From positions 90,486,982 to 90,550,981 of the forward strand of contig NC_133325.1 of assembly GCF_042186555.1 (NCBI RefSeq): DNA of 64,000 nt. The letters are read 5' to 3'. The position numbers and the translations under genes were made by a program. The notes under the pieces were generated by a model. It did not search any database. It was not told the DNA's origin and saw only the letters and a list, made by a program, of their open reading frames with translations. Of the stretch, positions 1-9,700 are shown piece by piece; positions within the stretch are counted from its first letter, which is position 1; each line of letters begins with the position of its first letter. This stretch comes from Aquarana catesbeiana (lineage: Eukaryota > Chordata > Amphibia > Anura > Ranidae).

Positions 1-294
1 CTTTTTATAAGACGTGTCGCATTAACCCCGCAGGGGGCGCTGATTAGAACCACTTCCCACCAAATAAGTAGAGAGGCTGTCCGTCCACACAAACACTCCA
101 TTCACATTGGCTCCAATAAACAGTGGAGGGCACAGGTGGCAAACACAACGCCAGGCCTTGTAATGTGACCTGCGCAGCGCCCGCCGCCCGCCACCTCCTG
201 TTCTAACCAGCTGCTTTCCGCTGTCACACAGGTCTCCTTGGCAACAGGAGTAAACATGCACTCCTGCGCTCCCCTCAGTCTCCCCAGCGGCGCG
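1..294. other. Window start, no gene seen
   Basis: GC-rich sequence that leads into the foldback element starting near 295. Both strands are open for short distances, but nothing in the translations resembles a known protein and no splice or start context stands out. It may be the outer flank of the foldback repeat. Confidence 0.4.
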
Positions 295-925
295 GGTGTT
301 CTGTCGAGAAGTGCCCCCCCCATAGAATAGTGCCCGGCATGTACTGCGCGTGCGCAGGACGGAACAGCACAACAGCTGATATCCCGATCCGCTGTGCTGA
401 CGTAACCAGGGAACAAGCACACATCGTCAGACGTATCTCTCGATGGGAGATACCATTTCACACGCACAATTTTAACCTATACAAATGTCGGGGGAGACTG
501 TAGTTCTCACATGACAAATGTCGGGGGAGACTGTAGTTCTCACATGGCTGCTGCTGGAGGGCGGCTAGTGGCTGTGTTGAAGGGCTGGTTTTGTCTGTGT
601 TCACACAGGCAAAATCGGCTGTTCAACACAGAAAACCTGCCCTCCAACACAGACAAAACCGGACCATCAGCACACTGCGAGGCACAATGTGAGAACTACG
701 GTCCAACCCCCCCCCTCCCCCCTGTTTGTATAGGTTCCAATTGTGGCCAAGAAATGGTATCCCCATAGAGAGATGCCTCCTACGATGTGCGCTTGCTCCC
801 TGGTCACGTCACTCCAGCTGATCAGCAAAGCAGCTGAAGTGCGGCTCCGTCCTGCGCATGCGCAGTACTTCCCGGGCACTATTCGATGGGGGGGCACTTC
901 TTGACAGAACACCGGCTGTGTGTGT
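295..925. mobile_element. Foldback (long inverted repeat) element, copy 1
   Basis: The stretch from about 295 to 480 reappears as its reverse complement at about 740-925. The shared parts include GTGTTCTGTC, AGTGCCCCCCC, the CGCATGCGCAG-type block and the GAGATACCATTTC block. The central 580-665 part is itself palindromic around ACACAGACAAAACC. This is the architecture of a non-autonomous foldback DNA element. A diverged relative lies at about 56925-57380. No coding capacity was seen. The NRF1-like CGCATGCGC blocks belong to the repeat and should not be read as a host promoter. Superfamily not recognised; flanking duplication not identified. Confidence 0.7.
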
Positions 926-1189
926 AGCCGAGCGCATGCGCTATCCATCCGGCATAACCAGTCAGTGGCAGATGTACCTGACGGCTCCGGTGGCTGTGTG
1001 TTCTCATTTACATCTAGCGGATTTTGAGGACTTGTAGCGGTAGGAGAGAGTACAGATGTGAGGTTTGCTGTGGAAGGGGGGAGGGGGTAGGAGGGCTGTG
1101 GAGGTGTGTAGAAAGATGTGTTTAGAGGTGGGGGGTGGGGGCAGAGGTCAGAACCCAGTAGGAGGGGTGGAAATTAGATGTTGCACATT
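926..1189. other. Non-coding spacer before minisatellite
   Basis: G-rich sequence with GGGGGAGGGGG runs. No credible reading frame, RNA gene or transposon end was seen. Confidence 0.4.
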
Positions 1190-1948
1190 GGGCACAGAGC
1201 ACCCCTGAATCCCTGCCCTCTGTACGTAGCGCACCCCTGAATCCCTGCCCTCTGTACATAGCGCACCCCTGAATCCCTGCTCTCTGTACATAGCACACCC
1301 CTGAATCCCTGCTCTCTGTACATAGCACACCCCTGAATCCCTGCCCTCTGTAGATAGCGCACCCATGAATCCCTGCCCTCTGTACGTAGCGCACCCCTGA
1401 ATCCCTGCTCTCTGTACATAGCGCACCCCGGAATCCCTGCTCTCTCTACATAGTGCACCCCTGAATCCCTGCTCTCTGTACATAGCACACCCCTGAATCA
1501 CTGCCCTCTGTAGATAGCGCACCCATGAATCCCTGCCCTCTGTACATAGCGCACCCCTGAATCCCTGCTCTCTGTACATAGCGCACCCCGGAATCCCTGC
1601 CCTCTCTACATAGCGCACCCCGGAATCCCTGCCCTCTCTACATAGTGCACCCCTGAATCCCTGCCCTCTGTACGTAGCGCACCCCTGAATCACTGCACTC
1701 TGTAGCGCACCCCTGAATCCCTGCCCTCTGTAGGTAGCGCACCCCTGAATCACTGCCCTCTGTAGGCAGCGCACCCCTGAATCCCTGCCCTCTGTAGTTA
1801 GCTCACCCCTGAATCCGTGCCCTCTGTAAGTAGCGCACCCCTGAATCCCTGCCCTCTGTAGGTAGCGCACCCCTGCCCTCTGTAGGTAGCGCACCCCTGC
1901 CCTCTGTAGGTAGCGCACCCCTGCCCTCTGTAGGTAGCGCACCCCTGA
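1190..1948. repeat. 32-bp minisatellite, left block
   Basis: About two dozen tandem copies of a 32-bp unit whose core is ACCCCTGAATCCCTGCCCTC followed by TGTAGGTAGCGC. Spacing was checked directly between successive ACCCCTGA starts (1201, 1233, 1265). Variants include GTACATAG, CCCCGGAATC, and four shortened units without the GAATC part at about 1865-1945. Because 32 is not a multiple of three, every antisense frame reads through cyclically and yields long but meaningless frames. Confidence 0.95.
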
Positions 1949-2346
1949 TAAATAGACAATACTTTCGCGCCCGTGATAATAAATATGGAAAAATAAATAA
2001 ATATGATAAGTGTGAATAACACACAAAAAAACACAAAAAGTTACAAATACAAGCTGCTCCCCTAATTTGAATAAAACAATCAAATAAGTATTGGTGTACA
2101 GTAGGGGGCGCTAGAGACCTGAAAACATATGTATCTGCCAATAGATACACGCACTAACTATATCAACCACAGTGGATTAAATAGTGCTGTTTGTGCTAAA
2201 CTGAAATTATATCAAATACATAGTTTATAATAAAAATAAATATAAAGAATGAAGTGAAAAGTGATATTACAATCAACAAAATTCTTAGTGCAAGTGTGAT
2301 AAATGAAATCGTGATGTTTGATTGTCCCAATCCATTGAAAAGATCA
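1949..2346. mobile_element. 398-bp AT-rich insertion splitting the minisatellite
   Basis: An AT-rich block interrupts the GC-rich 32-bp array. GCACCCCTGA occurs immediately before it (1939-1948) and immediately after it (2347-2356), which is compatible with a target-site duplication, although the array itself could supply this sequence. The insert contains TAGGGGGCGCTAGAGACC and several short inverted motifs but no coding frame. Element class not recognised. Confidence 0.55.
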
Positions 2347-2832
2347 GCACCCCTGAATCCCTGCCCTCTGTAGGTAGCGCACCCCTGAATCCCTGCCCTC
2401 TGTAGTTAGCTCACCCCTGAATCCGTGCCCTCTGTAAGTAGCGCACCCCTGAATCCCTGCCCTCTGTAGGTAGCGCACCCTTGAATCCCTGCCCTCTGTA
2501 GGTAGCGCACCCCCGAATCCCTGCCCTCTGTAGGTAGCGCACCCCCGAATCCCTGCCCTCTGTAGGTAGCGCACCCTGAATCCCTGCCCTCTGTAGGTAG
2601 CGCACCCCTGAATCCCTGCCCTCTGTAGGTAGCGCACCCTGAATCCCTGCCCTCTGTAGGTAGCGCACCCTGAATCCCTGCCCTCTGTAGGTAGCGCACC
2701 CTGAATCCCTGCCCTCTGTAGGTAGCGCACCCCTGAATCCCTGCCCTCTGTAGGTAGCGCACCCTGAATCCCTGCCCTCTGTAGGTAGCGCACCCTGAAT
2801 CCCTGCCCTCTGTAGGTAGCGCACCCCTAAAC
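2347..2832. repeat. 32-bp minisatellite, right block
   Basis: Continuation of the 1190-1948 array after the insertion, with the same unit. Many units here lack one C (CACCCTGAATC), giving 31-bp versions. The units are more uniform than in the left block, suggesting recent local homogenisation. Confidence 0.95.
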
Positions 2833-2979
2833 CCCTACCCTCTGTACGCCATTACATACTGATCACTGAGTGCCCCGCCTGACTGGCTGGCTGGTTTTTG
2901 GCTAATTGATTTGAATCTCCCGCCGTAAGCTCTTGAAGCTTCATTTAGAGTCAGGGGAAACAAACTCCCAACCTGTGAA

Positions 2980-3468
2980 CAGTGTTCATTTTGTCGAGTA
3001 AAACGACTAAAACATTTTAGTCGTCTAAATGAATATTATTTTATTCGACTAAAATAAGACTAAAACTAAAACAACTAAGACTAAAGCTAAATAGAAACTT
3101 TAATGTTTCTATTTAAAAATGACTTTAAAATTAACACTGGTCTGTAGTGCATGTTCATACCTCAATACCATAATAAATAACATATTAGATTTTTCACTCC
3201 AGCGGTATATAATGAGTTTGGAAATTGTAGAGAAATGTTAACTAATGCATTACAATTTAATTACACCCATTAGGTTTTAGACGACTAAAATGTACTGGAG
3301 ACTTTAGTCGACTAAAACGTAGGACATTTTAGTCGATTAAAATGTACCGAATATTTACTCGACTACGACTAAAACAACTGCAGAACACTAAAATGGGACT
3401 AAAAGTAAAATGCCATTTTAGTCCTAAGACTAAAACTAAATTGAAATTTGCTGCCAAAATTAACACTG
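2980..3468. mobile_element. hAT-type MITE rich in TAGTCGACTAAAA motifs
   Basis: The ends are inverted: CAGTGTTCATTTTG at 2980 and CAAAATTAACACTG ending at 3468. They are flanked by an 8-bp duplication, CCTGTGAA (2972-2979) and CCTGTGAG (3469-3476), with 7 of 8 bases matching. An 8-bp duplication with CAGTG ends is typical of the hAT superfamily. The interior is built from repeats of TTTTAGTCGACTAAAA and ACTAAAACTAAAA and has no transposase, so it is non-autonomous. It lies just upstream of the putative coding exon at 3681. Confidence 0.85.
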
Positions 3469-3654
3469 CCTGTGAGACCCTGAACAAAACAAACAATTAC
3501 TGCTCCCTTCATTACAGAATGAGCTGAAGCTAAATTTGCCAGGACCTTTGCTAGGAGGGTGCTACATATGTGACTACATAACATTGTAATATTTATTTAT
3601 TTAGTAACTAGCTAAGTTTTATGTAGAGTTCCAGTTTAAATTTTGGACTTTTCA

Positions 3655-3680
3655 CTTACCACCTTTTTTTTCCTTTATAG
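3655..3680 (+). other. Probable 3' splice acceptor before Glu-rich exon
   Basis: A pyrimidine tract (CTTTTTTTTCCTTTATAG) ends in AG at 3680. The sequence switches at once from AT-rich intron-like DNA to the purine-rich open frame, which is in frame from the first base after AG (Ala-Lys-Ile-Leu-Ala-Leu-Gln-Glu...), consistent with a phase-0 junction. No donor or upstream exon could be identified in the window, so earlier exons would lie to the left of it. Confidence 0.5.
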
Positions 3681-6600
3681 GCTAAAATACTTGCTCTCCA
3701 AGAGGAGGAGCAGGTGACAGAGGAGGAGGAGTTGGTGGAGAACAGGATGGAGGAGGAGGAAAGTAGGGAGAGGGAGGAGGAACAGATGACAGAGGAGGAG
3801 GAGTTGGTGGAGAACAGGATGGAGGAGGAGGAAAGTAGGGAGAGGGAGGAGGAGCAGATGACAGAGGAGGAGGAGTTGGTGGAGAACAGGATGGTGGAGG
3901 AGGAAAGTAGGGAGAGGGAGGAGGAGCAGATGACAGAGGAGGAGGAGTTGGTGGAGAACAGGATGGAGGAGGAGGAAAGTAGGGAGTGGGAGGAGGAGCA
4001 TATGACAGAGGAGGAGGAGTTGGTGGAGAACAGGATGGAGAAGGAGGAAAGTAGGGAGAGGGAGGAGGAGCAGATGACAGAGGAGGAGGAGTTGATGAAG
4101 AGAGAGGTAGAGGAGAAAAATACAGAGGAGGAGCAGATGACAGAGGAGGAGGAGTTAATGAAGAGAGAGGTAGAGGAGAAAAATACAGAGGAGGAGCAGA
4201 TGACAGAGGTAGAGGAGTTGATGAGAGAGGAGGAGCAGATGACAGAGGTACAGGAGTTGATGAGAGAGGAGGAGCAGATGACAGAGGTAGAGGAGTTGAT
4301 GAAGAGAGAGGAGGAGCAGATGATGGAGGAGGAGAAGGAGTTGATAAAGGGAGGGGTAGAGAACAGAATGGAGGAGGAGCAGATTACAGACGAGGATCAG
4401 TTGATGAAGACAGAGGTGGCGGAGAACGGGATAGAGGAGGGGGACAGCAAGAAGAGGGAGGAGGAGCAACTGACAGAGGAGGAGGAGTTGTTGAAGAGAG
4501 GGATGGAGGAGGACAGGATGCAGGAGGAGGACAGCAGGAAGAGGGAGGAGGGGCAGATGACAGAAGAGGAGTTGTTGAAGAGAGGGATGGAGGAGGACAG
4601 GATGCAGGAGGAGGACAGCAGGAAGAGGGAGGAGTGGCAGATGACAGAGAAGGAGGAGTTGATGAAGAGAGGGGGGGAGGAGAATAGGATGCAGGAGAAG
4701 GACAGCAGGAAGAGGGAGGAGGAGCAGATAAAAAAGGAGGAGGAGAACAGGATGGAGAAGGAGGACAATAGCAAGAAGGGGGAGGAGGACAAAAAGAAGA
4801 AAAGGAAATGGTGCAGAAAGGAAATCAAGAAGGAAAAAAGAAAGATAAAGGAGGAGGAGGGGATAAAGATGAAGATAGGGGACAGAATGAAAAAGCTGGA
4901 GCAGCTCAAGGAGAGGCAGGTGGAGAAGAACATAAAGAAGAGGGAGAAGATGAGCAGAAATGAGAGGGAAGAGGAGAACAGAAAGAAGAGGATTGAGCAG
5001 TACAGAAAGGAGTGGGAGGAGGAAAACAGAAAGAAGAAGGAGGAGTGGAGAAAGGAGAGGGAGGAGTCCAGAAAGAGGAGGGAGGAGGAGCATAGAAAGG
5101 AGATGGAGGAGTACACAAAGAGGGTGGAGAAAAAGAGAAAGAATAAGGAGAAGGAAAGCAGGAAGAGGAAGGAGGAGGAGGAGGACAGAAAGAAGAAGAG
5201 GGAAGGGGAGAGAAAAAGTAGGCTGGATCAGTGGTTGGAACAGCGCATTAGGAAGAAGGAGGAGGATGACAGAAAGAAGGAGGAGGAGGAGGGTAGAAGG
5301 AAGAGGGAGGAGGAGCAAATGGCAGAGGTGGAGGAGTTGCTGAAGAGAGAGGAAGAGAAAAGGATGGAGGAGGGGGACAGCAAGAAGGAGGAGGAGGACA
5401 GCAGGAAGAGGAAGGAGGAACAGATGACAGATGGGGAGGAGTTGAAAAAAAGAGAGGTGGAGGAGAAAAGGATGGAAGAAGAGGACAGCAGGAGGAAGGA
5501 GGAGGAGGACCGCAGGAAGAAGGAGGAGGAGCAGATGATAGAGAAAGAGGAGTTGATGAAGAGAGAGGTGGAGGAGAAAAGGATAGAAGAGAAGGACAGC
5601 AGGAAGAGGAAGGAGGAACAGATGACAGATGGGGAGGAGTTGAGAAAAAGAGAGGTGGAGGAAAAAAGGATTGAAGAAGAGGACAGCAGGAGGAAGGAGG
5701 AGGAGGACCGCAGGAAGAAGGAGGAGAAGCAGATGATAGAGAAAGAGGAGTTGATGAAGAGAGAGGTGGAGGAGAAAAGGATGGAGGAGGAGGAGAGCAG
5801 GAAGAGGGAAGAGGACAGCAACCAGGAGGGCGGAAAGAAGAAGAGGATATGGCGCAGAAAGGAAATAAAGAAGGAGGTCAGAAAGAAAAAGAAGAGTTGT
5901 GGGGTAAAGATGAGGATAGAGAAAAGAATGAAAATGCTGGAGCTGTTTTTAGAGAGCAGGGAAGAGGACAGAAAGAAGAAGGAGGAGCAGAGCAGAAAGG
6001 AGAGGGAAGAGGAGAACAGAAAGAAGATGGTGGAACAGTGTAGAAAGAAGAGGGAGGAGAAAAACAGAAAACAGAGGGAGGAGCAGTGCAGAAAGAAGAG
6101 GGAGGAGGAGGAGAGAAAGAAGAGGGAGGATGAAGACAGAAAGAGGAAGGAGGAGGACAGTAAGAAGAGGGAGGAGTGGAGAAAGGAGAGGGAGGCATCC
6201 AGAAAGAGGAGGGAGGAGGAGCACAGAAAGGAGATGGAGGAGTACACAAAGAGGAAGGAGAAGGAAAACAGGAAGAGGGAGGAGGACAGAAACAGTAGGC
6301 CGGATCCATGTTTGGAGCAGTGCATTAAGAATAGAGAGGACGATGACAGAAAGAAATCAGAGGAGGAGAAGGACAGAAAGAAGAGGAGGGAAGAGGACAG
6401 AAACAGTAGGCTGGATCAATGGTTGGAGCTGTGCAGTAAGAAGAAGGAGGAGGATGACAGAAAGAAGTCAGAGGAGGAGGACAGAAACCAGAGACAGAAG
6501 CAACACAGAGAGATGAAGGAGGAGCAGCGCAGAATGAAGTCAGAGGAGGATGACAGAAACAGAAGGGAGGAGAGCAATGAAAGGAGGGAGAAGTGGAGAA

Positions 6601-7346
6601 AGGAGAGGGAGGCGTCCCGAATGAGGAGGGAGGAGGAGCACAGAAAGGAGATGGAGGATTACACAAAGAGGTTGGAGGAGTACAGACAGAATAAGGAGGA
6701 GGGTCTCAGAAAGGAGATGGAGGAGTACTCAAATATTATAGAGGAGTACAGAAAGAATAAAGAGGAGGTGCACAGAAAGTGGACGGAGGAGTACACAAAC
6801 AAGAGGGAGGTGTACAGGACAGAGAGGGAGGAGGAGCACAGAAAGAACATGGAGGAGTGCTCCAAGATGATTGAGGAGGGCCGAAGGAAAAGGGAGGAGG
6901 ATCACAGGGAGGAGATGGAGGAGTTCTCAAAGAGGATAGAGGAGTGCAGGAAGAAGGGGGAGAAAGGTCACATAAAGTGGATGGAGAAGCACACAAAGTG
7001 GGTGGAGGAGTACAGAAAGGAAAGGATGGGGGAGTACATAAAGAAGATGGAGAAATACAGAAAGCAGAAGGAGGAGACACATAGAAAGGAGATGGAAGAG
7101 TACACAAACAGGACAGCAGAAAGCATAAAGAAGAATGAGGAAGGGTACAGAAAAGAGATCGAGGAGTGCATAAAGAGGATGGAGAATTGCAGAAAGGAGA
7201 TGGAGGAGGAGTGCAGAAAGGAGATAGAGAATTACACAAAGAGGACAGTAGAGAGCATAAAGAAGGGGGAGGAGGAGCACAGAAAGAGGATGGAGGAGTA
7301 CATAAAGGGGATGGAGGAGTACATAAAGGGATGGAGGAGTACATAA
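3681..7346 (+). CDS. Glu/Lys/Arg-rich trichohyalin-like repeat protein, terminal exon (partial gene)
   Basis: A single frame of about 1,221 residues runs from the acceptor to TAA at 7344-7346. No ATG opens it; the first in-frame Met is well inside, so it is best read as an internal or terminal exon. Zones: about five near-perfect 24-residue units (core MTEEEELVENRMEEEES), shorter MKREVEEK units, a basic segment with W-C/R-RKEIKKE, a second copy of that segment, three copies of a Leu-Glu-Gln/Leu-Cys motif, and a C-terminal half made of EEHRKEMEEYTKR-like heptad-rich units. The composition predicts a long charged coiled coil or single alpha-helix, as in trichohyalin-type structural proteins. 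Frame preservation favours coding: the W-containing segment recurs at an offset of 1041 bp, and the LEQ motif at 1077 and 111 bp, all divisible by three, with no frameshift over 3.6 kb. The caution is that purine-only repeats easily stay open. No orthologue recognised; function not assigned. Confidence 0.55.
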   Translation, partial: AKILALQEEEQVTEEEELVENRMEEEESREREEEQMTEEEELVENRMEEEESREREEEQMTEEEELVENRMVEEESREREEEQMTEEEELVENRMEEEESREWEEEHMTEEEELVENRMEKEESREREEEQMTEEEELMKREVEEKNTEEEQMTEEEELMKREVEEKNTEEEQMTEVEELMREEEQMTEVQELMREEEQMTEVEELMKREEEQMMEEEKELIKGGVENRMEEEQITDEDQLMKTEVAENGIEEGDSKKREEEQLTEEEELLKRGMEEDRMQEEDSRKREEGQMTEEELLKRGMEEDRMQEEDSRKREEWQMTEKEELMKRGGEENRMQEKDSRKREEEQIKKEEENRMEKEDNSKKGEEDKKKKRKWCRKEIKKEKRKIKEEEGIKMKIGDRMKKLEQLKERQVEKNIKKREKMSRNEREEENRKKRIEQYRKEWEEENRKKKEEWRKEREESRKRREEEHRKEMEEYTKRVEKKRKNKEKESRKRKEEEEDRKKKREGERKSRLDQWLEQRIRKKEEDDRKKEEEEGRRKREEEQMAEVEELLKREEEKRMEEGDSKKEEEDSRKRKEEQMTDGEELKKREVEEKRMEEEDSRRKEEEDRRKKEEEQMIEKEELMKREVEEKRIEEKDSRKRKEEQMTDGEELRKREVEEKRIEEEDSRRKEEEDRRKKEEKQMIEKEELMKREVEEKRMEEEESRKREEDSNQEGGKKKRIWRRKEIKKEVRKKKKSCGVKMRIEKRMKMLELFLESREEDRKKKEEQSRKEREEENRKKMVEQCRKKREEKNRKQREEQCRKKREEEERKKREDEDRKRKEEDSKKREEWRKEREASRKRREEEHRKEMEEYTKRKEKENRKREEDRNSRPDPCLEQCIKNREDDDRKKSEEEKDRKKRREEDRNSRLDQWLELCSKKKEEDDRKKSEEEDRNQRQKQHREMKEEQRRMKSEEDDRNRREESNERREKWRKEREASRMRREEEHRKEMEDYTKRLEEYRQNKEEGLRKEMEEYSNIIEEYRKNKEEVHRKWTEEYTNKREVYRTEREEEHRKNMEECSKMIEEGRRKREEDHREEMEEFSKRIEECRKKGEKGHIKWMEKHTKWVEEYRKERMGEYIKKMEKYRKQKEETHRKEMEEYTNRTAESIKKNEEGYRKEIEECIKRMENCRKEMEEECRKEIENYTKRTVESIKKGEEEHRKRMEEYIKGMEEYIKGWRST

Positions 7347-7380
7347 AGGGATGGAGGAGTACATAAAGGGATGGAGGAGT
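7297..7380 (+). repeat. Terminal 21-bp / 20-bp repeat that ends the reading frame
   Basis: The last in-frame units are 21 bp (ATGGAGGAGTACATAAAGGGG, encoding MEEYIKG). The following copies have GGG instead of GGGG and are 20 bp long. The first shortened unit shifts the frame and brings TAA into register at 7344-7346. Further shortened units follow, then a poly-A run at 7381. The present C-terminus is therefore set by a one-base contraction inside a tandem repeat. Confidence 0.7.
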
Positions 7381-7914
7381 AAAAAAAAAGAAGAGGGAGG
7401 AGAAGATGGAGGATGGGAACCATATCGAGAAGGGGGGGGGGTGAGATGGTAAGAGAAAGATGAAAGGATGAAGAGGCAAAAGAGGAGGGGAAAAAAGGGC
7501 TTTAAGAAAGCTTAAGGATGGGGCAGGCATAGGGGAAGGGTGGAAGAAGAGGGAAGGGAGGGGAAGATGTTAAGAGAAAGAAAGGAGGAAAAAAGGGCTG
7601 CCAGGAAGCTTAAGCTTAAGGACGGGGCAGGAATAGGGGAAGGAAAATAGGGGGAGCGGGGGGGGGGGGGGGGGGGGTAAGAGAAAAAAGAAATGATGAA
7701 GGGGAAAGGGGGAGGAAAAAAGGGCAGACAGGAAGCTTAAGCATGGGGCAGGAATAGGGGAAGGAAAATAGGGGTGGGGTGGGGAAACATAGGAAGGAAA
7801 AAAGGAGGGCGGGGGGACCAACACAGTAATTACCAAGCACGCAGGGGCGAATCCAGAGTCTAGTCTCGGGAAGGGCACTGGCAGAAAATAAGGTGTTGCT
7901 TACGGAACTGAAGG
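7381..7914. repeat. Purine-rich degenerate tandem region after the exon
   Basis: GGA/GAA-rich sequence with two or three loose copies of a ~110-bp unit (AAGGGCTG or AAGGGCAGACAGGAAGC, AAGCTTAAG, GGGGCAGGAATAGGGGAAGG). A G-run of about 17 lies near 7660. There are frequent stops in all plus frames. It could be 3' UTR or downstream repeat; no polyadenylation signal in clear context was seen. Confidence 0.6.
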
Positions 7915-8400
7915 AGAGCATACACTGTGGGTGGGGCAATCAGGAGAGCATACACTGTGTGTGTGGGGGGGGATCAGGAGAGCATACACTGATACACTGG
8001 GGGGGGGATCAGGAGAGCATACACTGATACACTGGGGGGGGGGATCAGGAGAGCATACACTGGGGGGGGGATCAGGAGAGCATACACTGATACACTGGGG
8101 GGGGGATCAGGAGAGCATACACTGATACACTGGGGGGGGGGATCAGGAGAGCATACACTGATACACTGGGGGGGGGGGATCAGGAGAGCATACACTGGGG
8201 GGGGGATCAGGAGAGCATACACTGATACACTGGGGGGGGGGGGGGATCAGGAGAGCATACACTGGGGGGGGGATCAGGAGAGCATACACTGATACACTGG
8301 GGGGGGATCAGGAGAGCATACACTGGGGGGGGATCAGGAGAGCATACACTGATACACTGGGGGGGGGATCAGGAGAGCATACACTGGGGGGGGGATCAGG
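7915..8400. repeat. Minisatellite with long G-runs
   Basis: Tandem units of GATCAGGAGAGCATACACT followed by GATACACT and a run of 6-13 G. Unit length varies (roughly 26 and 34-36 bp) depending on the GATACACT part and the G-run. Each unit carries one long G-run, so neighbouring units could form G-quadruplexes. No coding. Confidence 0.9.
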
Positions 8401-8401
8401 A

Positions 8402-9512
8402 GATCTGCTCTGCTGCCACACCCCGTGAATCAATCCAAGTGGACCAAATTTTGACAAATTTCTTAGGACACTTTTGATTGAAATAGGTAAACTTATATAA
8501 AGACAGAACTCTATTCACAGCAGAACGCCAGGAAGTAACATTTGGGTGCTGAGCAGATTTCCAGCATAAAAGAATCTCCCTGAGTGCATAAAAGGAAGTG
8601 TAACAAATAAAAAGTTTTACATATCTATTCATTTGAGAATCATCAAAAAACATTCAGAAGTAGAACCCTGGGATCCAATCTGAGAGTGAAGTTGCACACC
8701 GAATTGACATCAGTCACCACTAAAACGACTGTAAGAAGGGATAATACCATACCATATGAAAAAATGAGGCTGCATAGGCCATGGAGAAGTGCAAGATAGG
8801 GGAGGGGCTTATCCAACACTTGGGAGGTCAACAGTCTCTCAACGGGTCTAACTCCAAGGTTATCCAAGAGGGGAATTGTTGGCCAAAAGCATGCCTAAGC
8901 TGCAAGTACCTGAAAAACATTCAGTTAGGCAGATGAAAAGCGGCCTTGCGATCAGGGAACATCCTCGAGTGACCCTCAGCCACTATATGCTTCAGACCCA
9001 CACACTAGGATCTGGGCTACTATGCATATGAGGTTGAGAAGGGTTACCCCACAAAGGGGCATGAGGGGAGAAGGATTCCAGAGTGTGATACTTTGCCTGA
9101 GCTCTACGCCAAACCAACACAATGGTACGCATTAAAATTGTAATTTCCAGGTGTGCCCTAGGGCCCCTGGAGACAAGTTTAAGCGTTGAGTATGAGCCCA
9201 CAATGGCTGCTTCCAAAGTCACAGCAAGATTGTCTCGTGTTTGTGAAAACCACCACTTGCCAGTGACAAGCACTGCCGCCCAGTAGTAAAGCTGGAAATT
9301 GGGGAGAGACAATCCCCCCATACCAAGGGGCAGCTGCAACGTAGACAGGGCCAACCGTGGAGTTCAACCTGAACTAATGAAACCAGGGAGCACACCATTC
9401 ACCTTTGTAAAAAGGAATTCAGTAAGGGAATATGGCAGCTACCAAAAAAATACAAGAATTTCGGTAAGTACACCATCTTGATTAAATTACCCCTACCCGC
9501 AGGGGGGAGAAT
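8402..9512 (-). pseudogene. L1/Tx1-like LINE ORF2 C-terminal fragment, antisense
   Basis: Read on the minus strand the order is PAGRGNLIKMVYLPKFLYFF (about 9500-9420), GGLSLPNFQLYYWAAVLV (about 9310), RPVERLLTSQVLDK (about 8850) and CPKKFVKIWSTW (about 8450). The same order and motifs occur in the plus-strand copy at 18447-20318, so these are two members of one family. The reverse transcriptase palm and endonuclease are missing and the frame is broken several times. The 3' end stops abruptly at the G-run minisatellite. A dead, 5'-truncated copy. Confidence 0.85.
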
Positions 9513-9700
9513 CCCATAGTGATCAGTGCAGCAGGTGGGGGATATAGCTGGAGTTGATCTTTTGTGGCTCACCCTGCAGCAGCTAAAAGCTGGCAGGAGG
9601 GAGAACAGCACCTGTAGAGGGGAAGCGGAGGATACATTGTTGCTGCCCCCATCCTCATTCCTTACACCCCCATCAGAAGCTTCTGCCCACAGACACATTG
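9513..9700. other. Spacer, no feature
   Basis: A short non-repetitive stretch between the L1 fragment and the next MITE. No coding or structural signal recognised. Confidence 0.4.

Noticed and set aside
1122..2824. Long antisense frames (up to 311 residues) of RYLQRAGIQGCATYRGQGF-type repeats
   Set aside because: They are translations of the 32-bp minisatellite. The unit length is not a multiple of three, so all frames cycle through the same peptide; there is no start context or unique sequence.
1190..2832. Possible CRISPR array (regular repeats)
   Set aside because: The repeats are contiguous with no unique spacers, the genome is eukaryotic, and there are no cas genes. The same applies to every other tandem array here.
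3675..7530. Antisense Leu/Ser/Pro-rich frames opposite the Glu-rich exon (for example 387, 365 and 264 residues)
   Set aside because: Shadows of a polypurine strand: pyrimidine-only codons rarely make stops. Several overlap each other in different frames and none carries a distinct domain.
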